Of a stretch of 64,000 nucleotides of DNA, positions 53,001 through 61,071 are shown piece by piece (positions within the stretch are counted from its first letter, which is position 1; each line of letters opens with the position of its first letter). The notes below the pieces were generated by a model that was not told the DNA's origin, made no database searches, and saw nothing but the letters and a program-made list of their open reading frames with translations. The DNA lies in the NCBI RefSeq assembly GCF_008017415.1, contig NZ_VRSV01000001.1:868001-932000 (forward strand). The letters run 5' to 3'. Both the position numbers and the translations under genes were made by a program. This DNA comes from Microbacterium hatanonis. GTDB taxonomy: Bacteria; Actinomycetota; Actinomycetes; Actinomycetales; Microbacteriaceae.

Positions 53001-53478
53001 CATGCGCGATGCCTACGGCGACCTGAGCGTGCTCGACACCCCCGACTACCTCTACGGACTCGTCGCCGGAGCGGAGCACGTCGTCGAGATCGAGAAGGGC
53101 GTTCAGCTCTTCGTCGGACTCGAAGCGATCGGCGAGGCCGACGACAAGGGCATGCGCACCGTCATGACGACCCTCAACGGACAGCTGCGTCCGGTGTTCG
53201 TGCGCGACCGGTCGATCGAGGTCGACGTGCGGCAGGCGGAGAAGGCCGACACGACTCGACCGGGTCAGGTCGCCGCTCCCTTCTCGGGCGTGGTCACGCT
53301 GAAATCCGCCGAGGGCGACAAGGTCGAGGCGGGCCAGGCGGTCGCGTCGATCGAGGCGATGAAGATGGAGGCTGCGATCACCGCACCCGTCGCGGGAGTG
53401 GTCGAACGTCTCGCCGTGGGGTCGCCTCAGCAGGTCGACGCCGGAGACCTTTTGGTCGTGATCCGTCCCGCGCAGTAA
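50071..53478 (+). CDS. pyc: Pyruvate carboxylase
   Basis: 1135 residues from ATG 50071 (GTG 50065 is an in-frame alternative). Biotin carboxylase (1-450; YPGYGFLSENPDLAEQAAAN, GGGGRGMRRV), carboxyltransferase (520-1000; TDTTFRDAHQSLLATRVRT) and biotinyl domain with K1098 in EAMKMEA. Converts pyruvate and bicarbonate to oxaloacetate with ATP. Alone on its transcript, 48 bases before the MinD-like gene. Confidence 0.96.
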   Translation: MFRKILVANRGEIAIRAFRAAYEVGARTVAVFPYEDRSSLHRLKADEAYLIGERGHPVRAYLDVAEIIRVAKESGADAIYPGYGFLSENPDLAEQAAANGIAFIGPPAAVLEMAGNKVTAKHHAISAGVPVLRSTEASDDIDALVAQAGDIGFPLFAKAVAGGGGRGMRRVADAAELAPALAEAMREAQSAFGDARMFLEQAVQRPRHIEVQILADQAGETVHLFERDCSVQRRHQKVIEIAPAPNLDEGIRDDLHRYAVAFARSIGYQNAGTVEFLLETTGPRAGEVVFIEMNPRIQVEHTVTEEVTDVDLVQSQMRIAAGQTLIDLGLTQGEIRLRGAALQCRITTEDPTQGFRPDTGKITTYRSPGGAGIRLDGGTTAAGSQVSPHFDSMLAKLTCRGRDFGAAVARARRALAEFRIRGVSTNIPFLQAVLDDPAFVAGDVSTSFIDERPELLRGRESKDRGTKMLNWLVDATVNRPNGQNPLSVDPRSKLPALDLLSPAPAGSRQRLQELGPAGFARALREQTALAVTDTTFRDAHQSLLATRVRTKDLVTVAPYVARLTPQLLSVEAWGGATYDVALRFLGEDPWERLDALRAALPNVALQMLLRGRNTVGYTPYPSEVTDAFVAEAAASGVDIFRIFDALNDVSQMRPAIDAVLETGTAVAEVAVCYTGDLLDPAESLYTLDYYLGLAEQIVDAGAHVLAIKDMAGLLRPAAASRLVTALRERFDLPVHVHTHDTAGGQLATLLAASAAGADAVDAAAAPLSGTTSQPSLSALVAAMAHTERDTGLSLEAVSDLEPYWEAVRHLYGPFESGLPGPTGRVYRHEIPGGQLSNLRQQAIALGLADDFELIEDMYAAANAILGRVPKVTPSSKVVGDLALHLAAVRADPADFEANPGKYDVPDSVVGFMAGELGDLPGGWPEPFRTKVLAGRDVKIGVTPLTPEQSAALDGASAERRAALNTLLFPGPTKIFRDMRDAYGDLSVLDTPDYLYGLVAGAEHVVEIEKGVQLFVGLEAIGEADDKGMRTVMTTLNGQLRPVFVRDRSIEVDVRQAEKADTTRPGQVAAPFSGVVTLKSAEGDKVEAGQAVASIEAMKMEAAITAPVAGVVERLAVGSPQQVDAGDLLVVIRPAQ

Positions 53479-53526
53479 CCTGAGGGGATGGGCGCTCGCG
53501 CCCGATCCCCGTTTGGAGTACCCGCA

Positions 53527-55398
53527 GTGACGCTCGATCGACACGACGAGAACCCGCCAGAAGACGCCGAACACGGTGTCCTCTCCGACACCGGCAGTCT
53601 CGACTCCGCCGGAATCGGCCTTCTCGGAACCCCCACGGCGCAGTTGCGCGTCGTCCTCCCCGTCGGCTCCGGCGACGATGACCTCGACGACGACGACGTG
53701 ATCGGCGACGAGATCCGGATCGACGAGATCCCCACCGGCGAGATCCTCGTCGAGGAGCTGCCGGCCGCCGAGACCGTCGACGCCGAAGAGATCCACGACG
53801 CAGAAGAGATCCACGACGCAGAAGAGATCCACGACGCAGAAGAGATCCACGACGCCGAGGTCATCGACGACGAGCACGCTGCCTTCGACGCATCCGGCCA
53901 CGCCGACGTCGACGACGGGTCCGAGGCGCGCTGGTCCGAGCCCGCGGAGTCCGAGGCGACGATCGAGGTCGACGAGATCGAGGCCGACGACGACTCCGAG
54001 ACCGCGGACGATGTCGACGCCGTCGCCGAGACGGATGCGGAGGAGGCGGATGCTTCCGAAGCGCCCGTCGAGCCGCAGCCGGAGGCCGTGGTCGTCGAGC
54101 GCGCGGACGCGACCGAGGAGCGCGCGGACTCGTCGGCGGAAGCCGAAGAATCAGCTGCCGCCGCGCCCGCCGCTGCCGCCGCGCCCGCCGCTGCTGCCGC
54201 GCCCGCCGAAGCGCCCACCGCCGCGGCCGAATCCGTCGAGAGTCCGGTCGTGCCGGCGCCCGCCGCCGCCGTCGCGGTCTCCGCGGCGCCGCTCGCTCCG
54301 CGCACCGGCAGCGTTCCGACCACCCGTCGCGAGGCGAACAACACCGGCGCGCACCCGCGCATCGACCGCGAGCACGCGTCGGAGCGCATCGCCACGCGCG
54401 AGCCCGAGGTGACGCTGGCCTCGAAGCGACTGGGGGAGTTCGACGGCAGTCGCGAGAGCTCCGATCTGCTCACGCCCGATCGTCTGCTCGACCCGTCGCA
54501 GCTCTCCCGCCCCGAGCCCGAGGGGCTCTGGCAGCAGCTCGTCTATTCGATCTCCGGCCACCGCATCAACCTCGGCGACGGTCCGAAGGCTCGTGCGCGC
54601 AAGGAGCTGGATCGACTGATCTCCGCGCCCCTGTCGGGCGGGGCGCGCTTCATCCCCGTGCTCTCCCGCAAGGGCGGAGTCGGCAAGACCACGATCACGG
54701 CGCTCCTCGGGATGGCCCTCGCCGACGCCCGCGACGACCGGGTCATCGCCGTCGACGCGAACCCCGACCGCGGGACCCTCGCCGACCGCATCTCGCGCAC
54801 CAGTTCGCGCACGGTGCGAGACCTCGTGCGCGGCCGGGCCGACGTCACCGGCTACGCCGACATCTCGGCCCTGGTCGCCCGAGACGAGACCCGGCTCGAC
54901 GTGCTCTCGTCCGACGCCGACCCGCGGGTGTCCGAGGCGTTCAACGACCGCGACTACCGCGATGTCGCGGAACTCGCCGCCCACTACTACTCGCTCGTCC
55001 TGACCGACACGGGTACCGGCATCGTCCACTCCGTGATGGGGGCGACCCTCGACCTCGCCGACCAGCTCGTGATCGTCGCCGGACTCAGCGTCGACGAGGC
55101 GCGCCTCGCGTCCGAGACGCTGACCTGGCTCGAGACCAACGGCTACGCGCGGCAGGCGCGGGAGGCGGTCGTCGTGCTCAACAACGCCCGCCCCGGTGCG
55201 CCGCTGGTGCGCGAGAGCGAACTGGAAGGGCACTTCCGCACCCGCGTGCGGTCGGTGGTGCGCGTTCCGTACGACACCGCCATCGGCACGGGCAGCGCCA
55301 TCGTGTTCCGCGACCTGCAGCCCGCGACGCGCAAGGCCGCGCGCGAGCTCGCGGCCGCCGTCATCGGCGGCCTCCGCGCCGCCCCCGAGGCCGCCTGA
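53527..55398 (+). CDS. MinD/ParA-like ATPase with long acidic N-terminal region
   Basis: 623 residues from GTG 53527. Residues 1-330 are disordered: acidic, with four EEIHDA repeats and Ala/Pro-rich runs. The ATPase domain (340-623) has Walker A SRKGGVGKTTI (380-390), DANPDRGTLADR and TDTGTGI. Related to CpaE/MinD and to secretion-associated ATPases. Second ParA-like ATPase within 4 kb, on the other side of pyc. Starts 2 bases before the deformylase gene ends its gap, so the two probably share a transcript. Confidence 0.85.
   Translation: MTLDRHDENPPEDAEHGVLSDTGSLDSAGIGLLGTPTAQLRVVLPVGSGDDDLDDDDVIGDEIRIDEIPTGEILVEELPAAETVDAEEIHDAEEIHDAEEIHDAEEIHDAEVIDDEHAAFDASGHADVDDGSEARWSEPAESEATIEVDEIEADDDSETADDVDAVAETDAEEADASEAPVEPQPEAVVVERADATEERADSSAEAEESAAAAPAAAAAPAAAAAPAEAPTAAAESVESPVVPAPAAAVAVSAAPLAPRTGSVPTTRREANNTGAHPRIDREHASERIATREPEVTLASKRLGEFDGSRESSDLLTPDRLLDPSQLSRPEPEGLWQQLVYSISGHRINLGDGPKARARKELDRLISAPLSGGARFIPVLSRKGGVGKTTITALLGMALADARDDRVIAVDANPDRGTLADRISRTSSRTVRDLVRGRADVTGYADISALVARDETRLDVLSSDADPRVSEAFNDRDYRDVAELAAHYYSLVLTDTGTGIVHSVMGATLDLADQLVIVAGLSVDEARLASETLTWLETNGYARQAREAVVVLNNARPGAPLVRESELEGHFRTRVRSVVRVPYDTAIGTGSAIVFRDLQPATRKAARELAAAVIGGLRAAPEAA
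53782..53853 (+). repeat. Four 18-base tandem repeats (EEIHDA)
   Basis: GCAGAAGAGATCCACGAC in four successive units (first has GCC), encoding EEIHDA in the acidic region. Prone to length variation among strains. Confidence 0.85.
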
Positions 55399-55400
55399 CC

Positions 55401-55892
55401 ATGCCCATCCGCACGATCCGCCTCTTCGGCGACCCCGTTCTCCGCGCCCCGAGTGTTCCGATCGACGAGATCGACGACGGCATACGCGCTCTCGTCGACG
55501 ACCTGGTCGAGGGCGTTGCCCTGCCGAATCGCGCGGGGCTCGCCGCTCCGCAGATCGGCGTCGGGCTCCGCGCGTTCAGCTACAACGTCGACGGCGAGAT
55601 CGGCTACATCCTCAATCCCGTCCTGGTCGAGACCCGCGGCGAGCCCGAGCTCGTCGGCGAGGGCTGCCTGTCGATCCCCAACGTCTGGCACGAGGCACTC
55701 CGTCACCCCTACGCCCGGGTCGTCGGCATCGACGTCAACGGCGACGAGCTCGTCCTGGAGGGCGAGGGGCTCATGGCACAGGCGCTCCAGCACGAGACCG
55801 ATCACCTCGAGGGGATGCTGTTCATCTCCCGCCTTCCGCCGGAGACGCGCCGCCAGGCGATGCGCGAGATCCGCGAATCCGACTGGTTCTGA
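55401..55892 (+). CDS. def: Peptide deformylase
   Basis: 163 residues. All three active-site motifs: GLAAPQIG (46-53), EGCLSIP with C89, and HETDH with H131 and H135 holding the metal. Removes formyl groups from new proteins. Two bases after the ATPase stop. Confidence 0.95.
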   Translation: MPIRTIRLFGDPVLRAPSVPIDEIDDGIRALVDDLVEGVALPNRAGLAAPQIGVGLRAFSYNVDGEIGYILNPVLVETRGEPELVGEGCLSIPNVWHEALRHPYARVVGIDVNGDELVLEGEGLMAQALQHETDHLEGMLFISRLPPETRRQAMREIRESDWF

Positions 55893-55905
55893 CGCGTCCG
55901 CGCAC

Positions 55906-55968
55906 GAGACACCATTTCCGGCCGAAACGCACCGCCTGGCGGTGGGTCTCGGCCGGAACGTGTGTCTC
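55906..55968. terminator. Long imperfect hairpin between def and fadD
   Basis: Arms of about 31 bases, starting GAGACAC and including TTCCGGCCGA and ACCGCC, pair across 55906-55968 with a few mismatches. Located between convergent genes; bidirectional terminator is the simplest reading. Confidence 0.75.
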
Positions 55969-55983
55969 AGCGGATGCTGACGC

Positions 55984-57810
55984 TCACGCCAGCGAGATGT
56001 TCGTGGTGTTGACGGGCGTGGCGTAGAGCTCCTCGATCTCGTCGGCGAAATCCCCGACGATGACGTTGCGCTTGATGCTCATCTTCGGCGTGAGGTGACC
56101 GCTCGCCTCGGTCCACTCGATCGGCAGGATCGTGAACTTGCGGATCGACTCGGCGCGCGACACGTGCGCGTTGGCGGCGTCGATCGCCCGCTGCACCTCG
56201 GCGCGGACGGCCTCGTGCTGCGCCGCGTCCGTCAACGCGAGATCGGCGGGCAGTCCGTTGTTGCCGAGCCAGGTGGGCAGCATCTCGGGGTCGAGCGTGA
56301 TGAGGGCCGAGATGAACGGCTTCTGATCGCCGACGACGACGACCTGACCGACGATCGGGTTGGCACGGATGGGGTCTTCGAGCACGGCCGGGGCGACGTT
56401 CTTGCCGCCGGCGGTGACGATGATCTCCTTCTTGCGGCCGGTGATGGTGAGGAATCCGTCGTCGTCGAACGCGCCGATGTCGCCGGTGCGGAACCAGTCG
56501 CCGTCGAACGCCTCGGCGGTCGCCTGCGGGTTGCGCCAGTACTCCTTGAACACGTTGATGCCGCGCACCTGGATCTCGCCCTCGCCGGTGAGGCGAACCC
56601 CGACGCCCGGCAGCGCGGGGCCGACGGTGCCGATCTTCGAGCGGGTGGCGAGGTTCACCGTCGCGGGCGCGGTGGTCTCGGTGAGTCCGTAGCCCTCGAG
56701 GATGACGACGCCCAGGCTGTGGAAGAAGTGGCCGAGGCGCGGGCCGAGCGGGGCGGACCCGCTCACGGCGTAGACCACGCGCCCGCCCATGGCCTCGCGC
56801 AGCTTGCTGTAGACGAGCTTGTCGAACAGGGCGAATCTGATCTTCAGTCCGAGCGGGATGCGCTTTCCGTCCTGCAGCAGCTGCGAGTGCTCGACGGCTG
56901 CCGCGGCGGCGGCACGGAAGATCTTGCCCTTGCCTCCGGCCTCGGCCTTCTGCTCGGCGGAGTTGTAGACCTTCTCGAACACGCGGGGGACGGCGAGGAG
57001 GTACGTGGGCTTGAACGACCCGAGCGCCGGAAGAAGCTGCTTCGTGTCGGGCTGGTGGCCGGTCTTCACCCCGGCGTGCACGTTGAGGATCGAGATGAAG
57101 CGCGCGAAGACGTGCGCCGTGGTGATGAACAGGAGCGTAGATGCCCCGGGGACGTCGACGACCTCGCGCAGCGCCTTGCCCGAGTTGCGCGACAGCTCCA
57201 CGAAGTTGCTGTGGGTGAGCACGCAGCCTTTCGGGCGGCCGGTCGAGCCCGACGTGTAGATGAGGGTCGCGATGTCGTTGCCGTCGGCGAGGTTGCGACG
57301 GCGCTCGATCTCGTCGTCTTCGACGGTCGCACCCTGCGAGACGAGGCGGTCGAGGTCGCCACCGTGCATCGACCACACGTTGCGGAGGAGGGGGAGCTCG
57401 CCGCGGACCTCTTCGAGGCGGGCCGAATGATCGGAGGACTCGACGATGATCGCGATCGCGCCGGAGTCCGACAGGATCCACTGGATCTGCGCCGGCGAGC
57501 TCGTCTCGTAGACGGGCACCATGACGGCCCCGGCGAAGAAGAGCGCGAAATCGACGAGGGTCCAGTCGTACGTCGTGCGTGCGAGGAAGGCGACCTTGTC
57601 GCCGGGCTGGATGCCGACCGCCACGAAGCCTTTCGCCAGGGACACGACCTGGCGGTGGAAATCCCGGGCCGAGATGTCGCGCCATCCGGTGCCGTCGGGT
57701 ACGGCGAACAGGGCACGGTCGGGGCTCGCGGCCACACGGTCGACGAGCAGATCGCTCACGTTCGCTTGCGGGTCTGCAGGGACGACGGGGGGTGCGTCGA
57801 ACTGGATCAC
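55984..57810 (-). CDS. AMP-forming long-chain acyl-CoA ligase (FadD15-like)
   Basis: 608 residues. YTSGSTGRPKGCVLTHSN, EGYGLTETTAP, FRTGDIGAFDDDGFLTITGR and KKEIIVTAGGKNVAP are the ANL-superfamily motifs. Activates fatty acids to acyl-CoA. Position next to plsC/glk/aroG recalls the fadD15 region of Mycobacterium. Divergent from the glucokinase. Confidence 0.92.
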   Translation of the reverse strand: MIQFDAPPVVPADPQANVSDLLVDRVAASPDRALFAVPDGTGWRDISARDFHRQVVSLAKGFVAVGIQPGDKVAFLARTTYDWTLVDFALFFAGAVMVPVYETSSPAQIQWILSDSGAIAIIVESSDHSARLEEVRGELPLLRNVWSMHGGDLDRLVSQGATVEDDEIERRRNLADGNDIATLIYTSGSTGRPKGCVLTHSNFVELSRNSGKALREVVDVPGASTLLFITTAHVFARFISILNVHAGVKTGHQPDTKQLLPALGSFKPTYLLAVPRVFEKVYNSAEQKAEAGGKGKIFRAAAAAAVEHSQLLQDGKRIPLGLKIRFALFDKLVYSKLREAMGGRVVYAVSGSAPLGPRLGHFFHSLGVVILEGYGLTETTAPATVNLATRSKIGTVGPALPGVGVRLTGEGEIQVRGINVFKEYWRNPQATAEAFDGDWFRTGDIGAFDDDGFLTITGRKKEIIVTAGGKNVAPAVLEDPIRANPIVGQVVVVGDQKPFISALITLDPEMLPTWLGNNGLPADLALTDAAQHEAVRAEVQRAIDAANAHVSRAESIRKFTILPIEWTEASGHLTPKMSIKRNVIVGDFADEIEELYATPVNTTNISLA

Positions 57811-57948
57811 GGCAACTCCTTTGGTACCGGGCGGGTTTCGCTGGACGCTTCGAGTCTATCCGGAGGGTCTCCGGCATCATCCGAGGCCGCGCGCCTTGGC
57901 TAGACTTCACACGCCGTCGCGAGGGCGTCGGCCGGAAGGGACAACGAG

Positions 57949-58884
57949 GTGCTGAACGTCGGAATCGATATCGGCGGGACGAAGATCGCCGGAGGCGTCG
58001 TGGACGCCGAAGGCCGGATCGTCGAGAAACTCCGCGTCGACACCCCGATCGATGCCGAAGCTCTCCTGGACGCCGTCGTCGACATGGCTTCTCACTTCCG
58101 TCGCTCGCACCGCGTCGCCGGCATCGGCGTCGCCGCGGCGGGCTTCATCGACCGTGCGCGACGGACGGTCATCTACGCGCCCAATATCGACTGGCGCAAC
58201 GAGCCGCTGCGCGCCCGGCTCGAGGCCCGCCTCGAAGCTCCCGTCACGATCGAGAACGATGCCAACGCGGCCGGCTGGGGCGAGTTCCGCTTCGGGGCCG
58301 GTCGGGGCGTCTCCGACATGGTCATGCTCACGATGGGCACGGGCGTCGGCGGAGCGATCGTGGCCGAGGGCAGCCTGTACCGGGGCGGCAACGGCATCGC
58401 CGCCGAACTCGGGCACATGCGATTCATCCGCGGCGGTCACCCGTGCGGCTGCGGGCAGAGCGGATGCTTGGAGCAGTACGCATCCGGCCGAGCACTGCAG
58501 CGCGAGGCTCTCGAGATCGCAGACGATCCCGCGATCGGAGCGGGCCTGGCTTCCCTGCGCGACGAGCAGGGGACGATCGAGGGTCCATCGATCTCTCGAC
58601 TCGTGCTCGCCGGCGACCCCGGCGCCGTCGAAGCCCTCCGCCGCGTGGCGACCGCGCTCGGAGAGGCCTGCGGCGGTTTCCAGGCGGTGCTCGATCCTGA
58701 ACTGTTCGTGATCGGCGGGGGAGTGGCGCAGCTCGGCGACGACCTCCTCGAGCCGGTGCGTCTGGCGTACGAGACATCGCTGCCGGGCTTCGGAGACCGA
58801 CCCGTCGCCGACTTCGTGATCGCCCGTCTCGGCAACGACGCGGGGCTGATCGGCGTCGCCGACCTCGCGGGACGGGATCGCTGA
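57949..58884 (+). CDS. glk: ROK-family glucokinase
   Basis: 311 residues from GTG 57949. N-terminal phosphate loop DIGGTKIAGG, catalytic ENDANAAGWGE, and zinc motif CGCGQSGCLEQYASG of ROK kinases. No HTH, so an enzyme not a repressor; phosphorylates glucose. Followed 2 bases later by plsC, likely co-transcribed. Confidence 0.92.
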   Translation: MLNVGIDIGGTKIAGGVVDAEGRIVEKLRVDTPIDAEALLDAVVDMASHFRRSHRVAGIGVAAAGFIDRARRTVIYAPNIDWRNEPLRARLEARLEAPVTIENDANAAGWGEFRFGAGRGVSDMVMLTMGTGVGGAIVAEGSLYRGGNGIAAELGHMRFIRGGHPCGCGQSGCLEQYASGRALQREALEIADDPAIGAGLASLRDEQGTIEGPSISRLVLAGDPGAVEALRRVATALGEACGGFQAVLDPELFVIGGGVAQLGDDLLEPVRLAYETSLPGFGDRPVADFVIARLGNDAGLIGVADLAGRDR

Positions 58885-58886
58885 CG

Positions 58887-59600
58887 ATGTTCTACTGGCT
58901 CATGAAGTACATCGTCATCGGACCCGTTCTGAAGGCGATCTTCCGGCCGTGGATCGTCGGGCGCCGCAACATCCCCGCCGAGGGTGCGGCCATCCTCGCA
59001 AGCAACCACCTCTCCTTCGCCGACTCGATCTTCCTGCCGCTCATGATCGACCGGCCGATGGCGTTCCTCGCCAAGAGCGACTACTTCACCGGCAAGGGCC
59101 TGAAGGGCTGGGCGACCCGCATCTTCTTCAAGGCCACCGGGCAGATCCCCATCGACCGGTCGGGCGGCAAGGCCTCCGAGGCGTCCCTCAACACCGGGCT
59201 GGCCGTCCTGGGTCGTAACGATCTCCTGGGCATCTACCCCGAGGGCACCCGCAGCCCCGACGGGAAGCTCTACCGCGGCCGGACGGGTCTTGCCCGTATG
59301 GCGCTGGAGGCGCGCGTACCCGTCGTCCCCGTCGTGATGGTCGATACCGACACGATCCAGCCGATCGGACAGCGCATCCCGCGCATCGGCCGAGTGGGCA
59401 TCGTCATCGGAGAACCGCTGGACTTCTCCCGCTTCGCCGGGATGGAGGGCGACCGGTACATCCTGCGTTCGGTGACGGACGAGATCATGGTCGCTCTGCA
59501 GCGACTGGGCGAGCAGGAGTACGAGGACGTCTACGCCTCGACGGTGAAGGACAGACTCGCCGCCGCCCAGGCCGCAGCGACCCCCCTCTCGGCTCGCTAG
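58887..59600 (+). CDS. plsC: 1-acylglycerol-3-phosphate O-acyltransferase
   Basis: 237 residues. HxxxxD motif NHLSFAD (H41, D46), then YPEGTRSPDG and VPVVPVVMVDT of the PlsC family. Adds the second acyl chain in phosphatidic acid synthesis at the membrane. Member of the glk-plsC-aroG rightward run. Confidence 0.92.
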   Translation: MFYWLMKYIVIGPVLKAIFRPWIVGRRNIPAEGAAILASNHLSFADSIFLPLMIDRPMAFLAKSDYFTGKGLKGWATRIFFKATGQIPIDRSGGKASEASLNTGLAVLGRNDLLGIYPEGTRSPDGKLYRGRTGLARMALEARVPVVPVVMVDTDTIQPIGQRIPRIGRVGIVIGEPLDFSRFAGMEGDRYILRSVTDEIMVALQRLGEQEYEDVYASTVKDRLAAAQAAATPLSAR

Positions 59601-59609
59601 ACTTCAGGG

Positions 59610-60947
59610 ATGCTCCCTCAGCTCGACGCACTCGATCACTGGCGTTCTCTGCCGATCAAGCAGCAGCCGCAGTGGTATGACGCCGACGCCGCCGCCGCAG
59701 CATCCGAAGAACTCGCCATCCTTCCTCCCCTCGTCTTCGCGGGCGAGGTCGACCAGCTCCGCGAGCGCCTCGGACGCGCGGCGTCGGGCAAGGCGTTCCT
59801 CCTCCAGGGCGGCGACTGCGCCGAGACCTTCGCCGGCGCGACCGCCGAGCAGATCCGCAATCGGATCAAGACGGTCCTGCAGATGGCCGTCGTGCTCACC
59901 TACGGCGCCTCGATGCCGGTCGTGAAGATGGGCCGCATGGCGGGCCAGTTCGCCAAGCCCCGCTCGAGCGACACCGAGACGCGCGGCGACGTCACGCTCC
60001 CCGCCTACCGCGGCGACATCGTCAACGGGTACGACTTCACCGAGGCATCGCGCCGGGCAGACCCCGCGCGACTGCTGAAGGGGTACCACACCGCCGCGTC
60101 GACGATCAATCTGATCCGCGCGTTCACTCAGGGCGGCTTCGCCGACCTGCGTGAGGTGCACAGCTGGAACCAGGGGTTCGCGAAGAACCCCGCCAACCAG
60201 CAGTACGAGCGCCTCGCGGGCGAGATCGATCGCGCGATCAAGTTCATGGAGGCGGCGGGCGCCGACTTCGACGAGCTCAAGCGCGTCGAGTTCTACACCG
60301 GCCACGAGGGCCTGCTCATGGACTACGAGCGCCCGATGACGCGGATCGACTCGCGCACCGGCACGCCGTACAACACCTCCGCGCACTTCGTGTGGATCGG
60401 TGAGCGCACGCGCGACCTCGACGGCGCGCACATCGACTACTTCTCGAAGATCCGCAACCCCATCGGCGTGAAGCTCGGTCCGTCGACCTCGCCCGAGACG
60501 GCGCTCGCGCTGATCGACAAGCTCGACCCCGAGCGCGAGCCCGGACGCCTGACGTTCATCACGCGCATGGGTGCGGGCAAGATCCGCGATGCCCTGCCGC
60601 CGCTCCTCGAGGCTGTCCGCGACTCCGGTGCGACGCCGCTGTGGGTCACCGATCCGATGCACGGCAACGGGATCACCACGCCCACCGGCTACAAGACCCG
60701 TCGTTTCGACGACGTCGTCGACGAGGTGCGCGGCTTCTTCGAGGCGCACCGCGCCGCGGGAACGTTCCCCGGCGGCATCCACGTCGAGCTCACCGGCGAC
60801 GACGTCACCGAATGCCTCGGCGGCTCGGAGCACATCGACGAGGCGACCCTCGCGACGCGCTACGAAAGCCTCTGCGACCCGCGTCTGAACCACATGCAGA
60901 GCCTCGAGCTCGCGTTCCTCGTGGCCGAGGAGCTGGCGAAGATCTGA
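59610..60947 (+). CDS. aroG: Class II DAHP synthase
   Basis: 445 residues. LQGGDCAETFAG and RMAGQFAKPRS, later GEVHSWNQGF-like HSWNQGF and WVTDPMHGNG, match class II (AroA-II) 3-deoxy-D-arabino-heptulosonate 7-phosphate synthases, first step of aromatic amino acid synthesis. ATG is 9 bases after plsC. Confidence 0.95.
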   Translation: MLPQLDALDHWRSLPIKQQPQWYDADAAAAASEELAILPPLVFAGEVDQLRERLGRAASGKAFLLQGGDCAETFAGATAEQIRNRIKTVLQMAVVLTYGASMPVVKMGRMAGQFAKPRSSDTETRGDVTLPAYRGDIVNGYDFTEASRRADPARLLKGYHTAASTINLIRAFTQGGFADLREVHSWNQGFAKNPANQQYERLAGEIDRAIKFMEAAGADFDELKRVEFYTGHEGLLMDYERPMTRIDSRTGTPYNTSAHFVWIGERTRDLDGAHIDYFSKIRNPIGVKLGPSTSPETALALIDKLDPEREPGRLTFITRMGAGKIRDALPPLLEAVRDSGATPLWVTDPMHGNGITTPTGYKTRRFDDVVDEVRGFFEAHRAAGTFPGGIHVELTGDDVTECLGGSEHIDEATLATRYESLCDPRLNHMQSLELAFLVAEELAKI

Positions 60948-60969
60948 CGCATAAGCCGACGTAGGACAC

Positions 60970-61016
60970 GGCACGGAGGTCGGACGATACCGCGAGGATC
61001 GTCCTACCTCCGTGCC
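60970..61016. terminator. Hairpin between aroG and pknL-like gene
   Basis: 19-base arms GGCACGGAGGTCGGACGAT and its complement (one mismatch), loop 9 bases; ATTT follows. Between convergent genes. Confidence 0.8.
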
Positions 61017-61071
61017 ATTTCCTTCGCCGGGAACGGCGAACGGATGCCGCGCACGCAGCGCGCGCCGGCGC

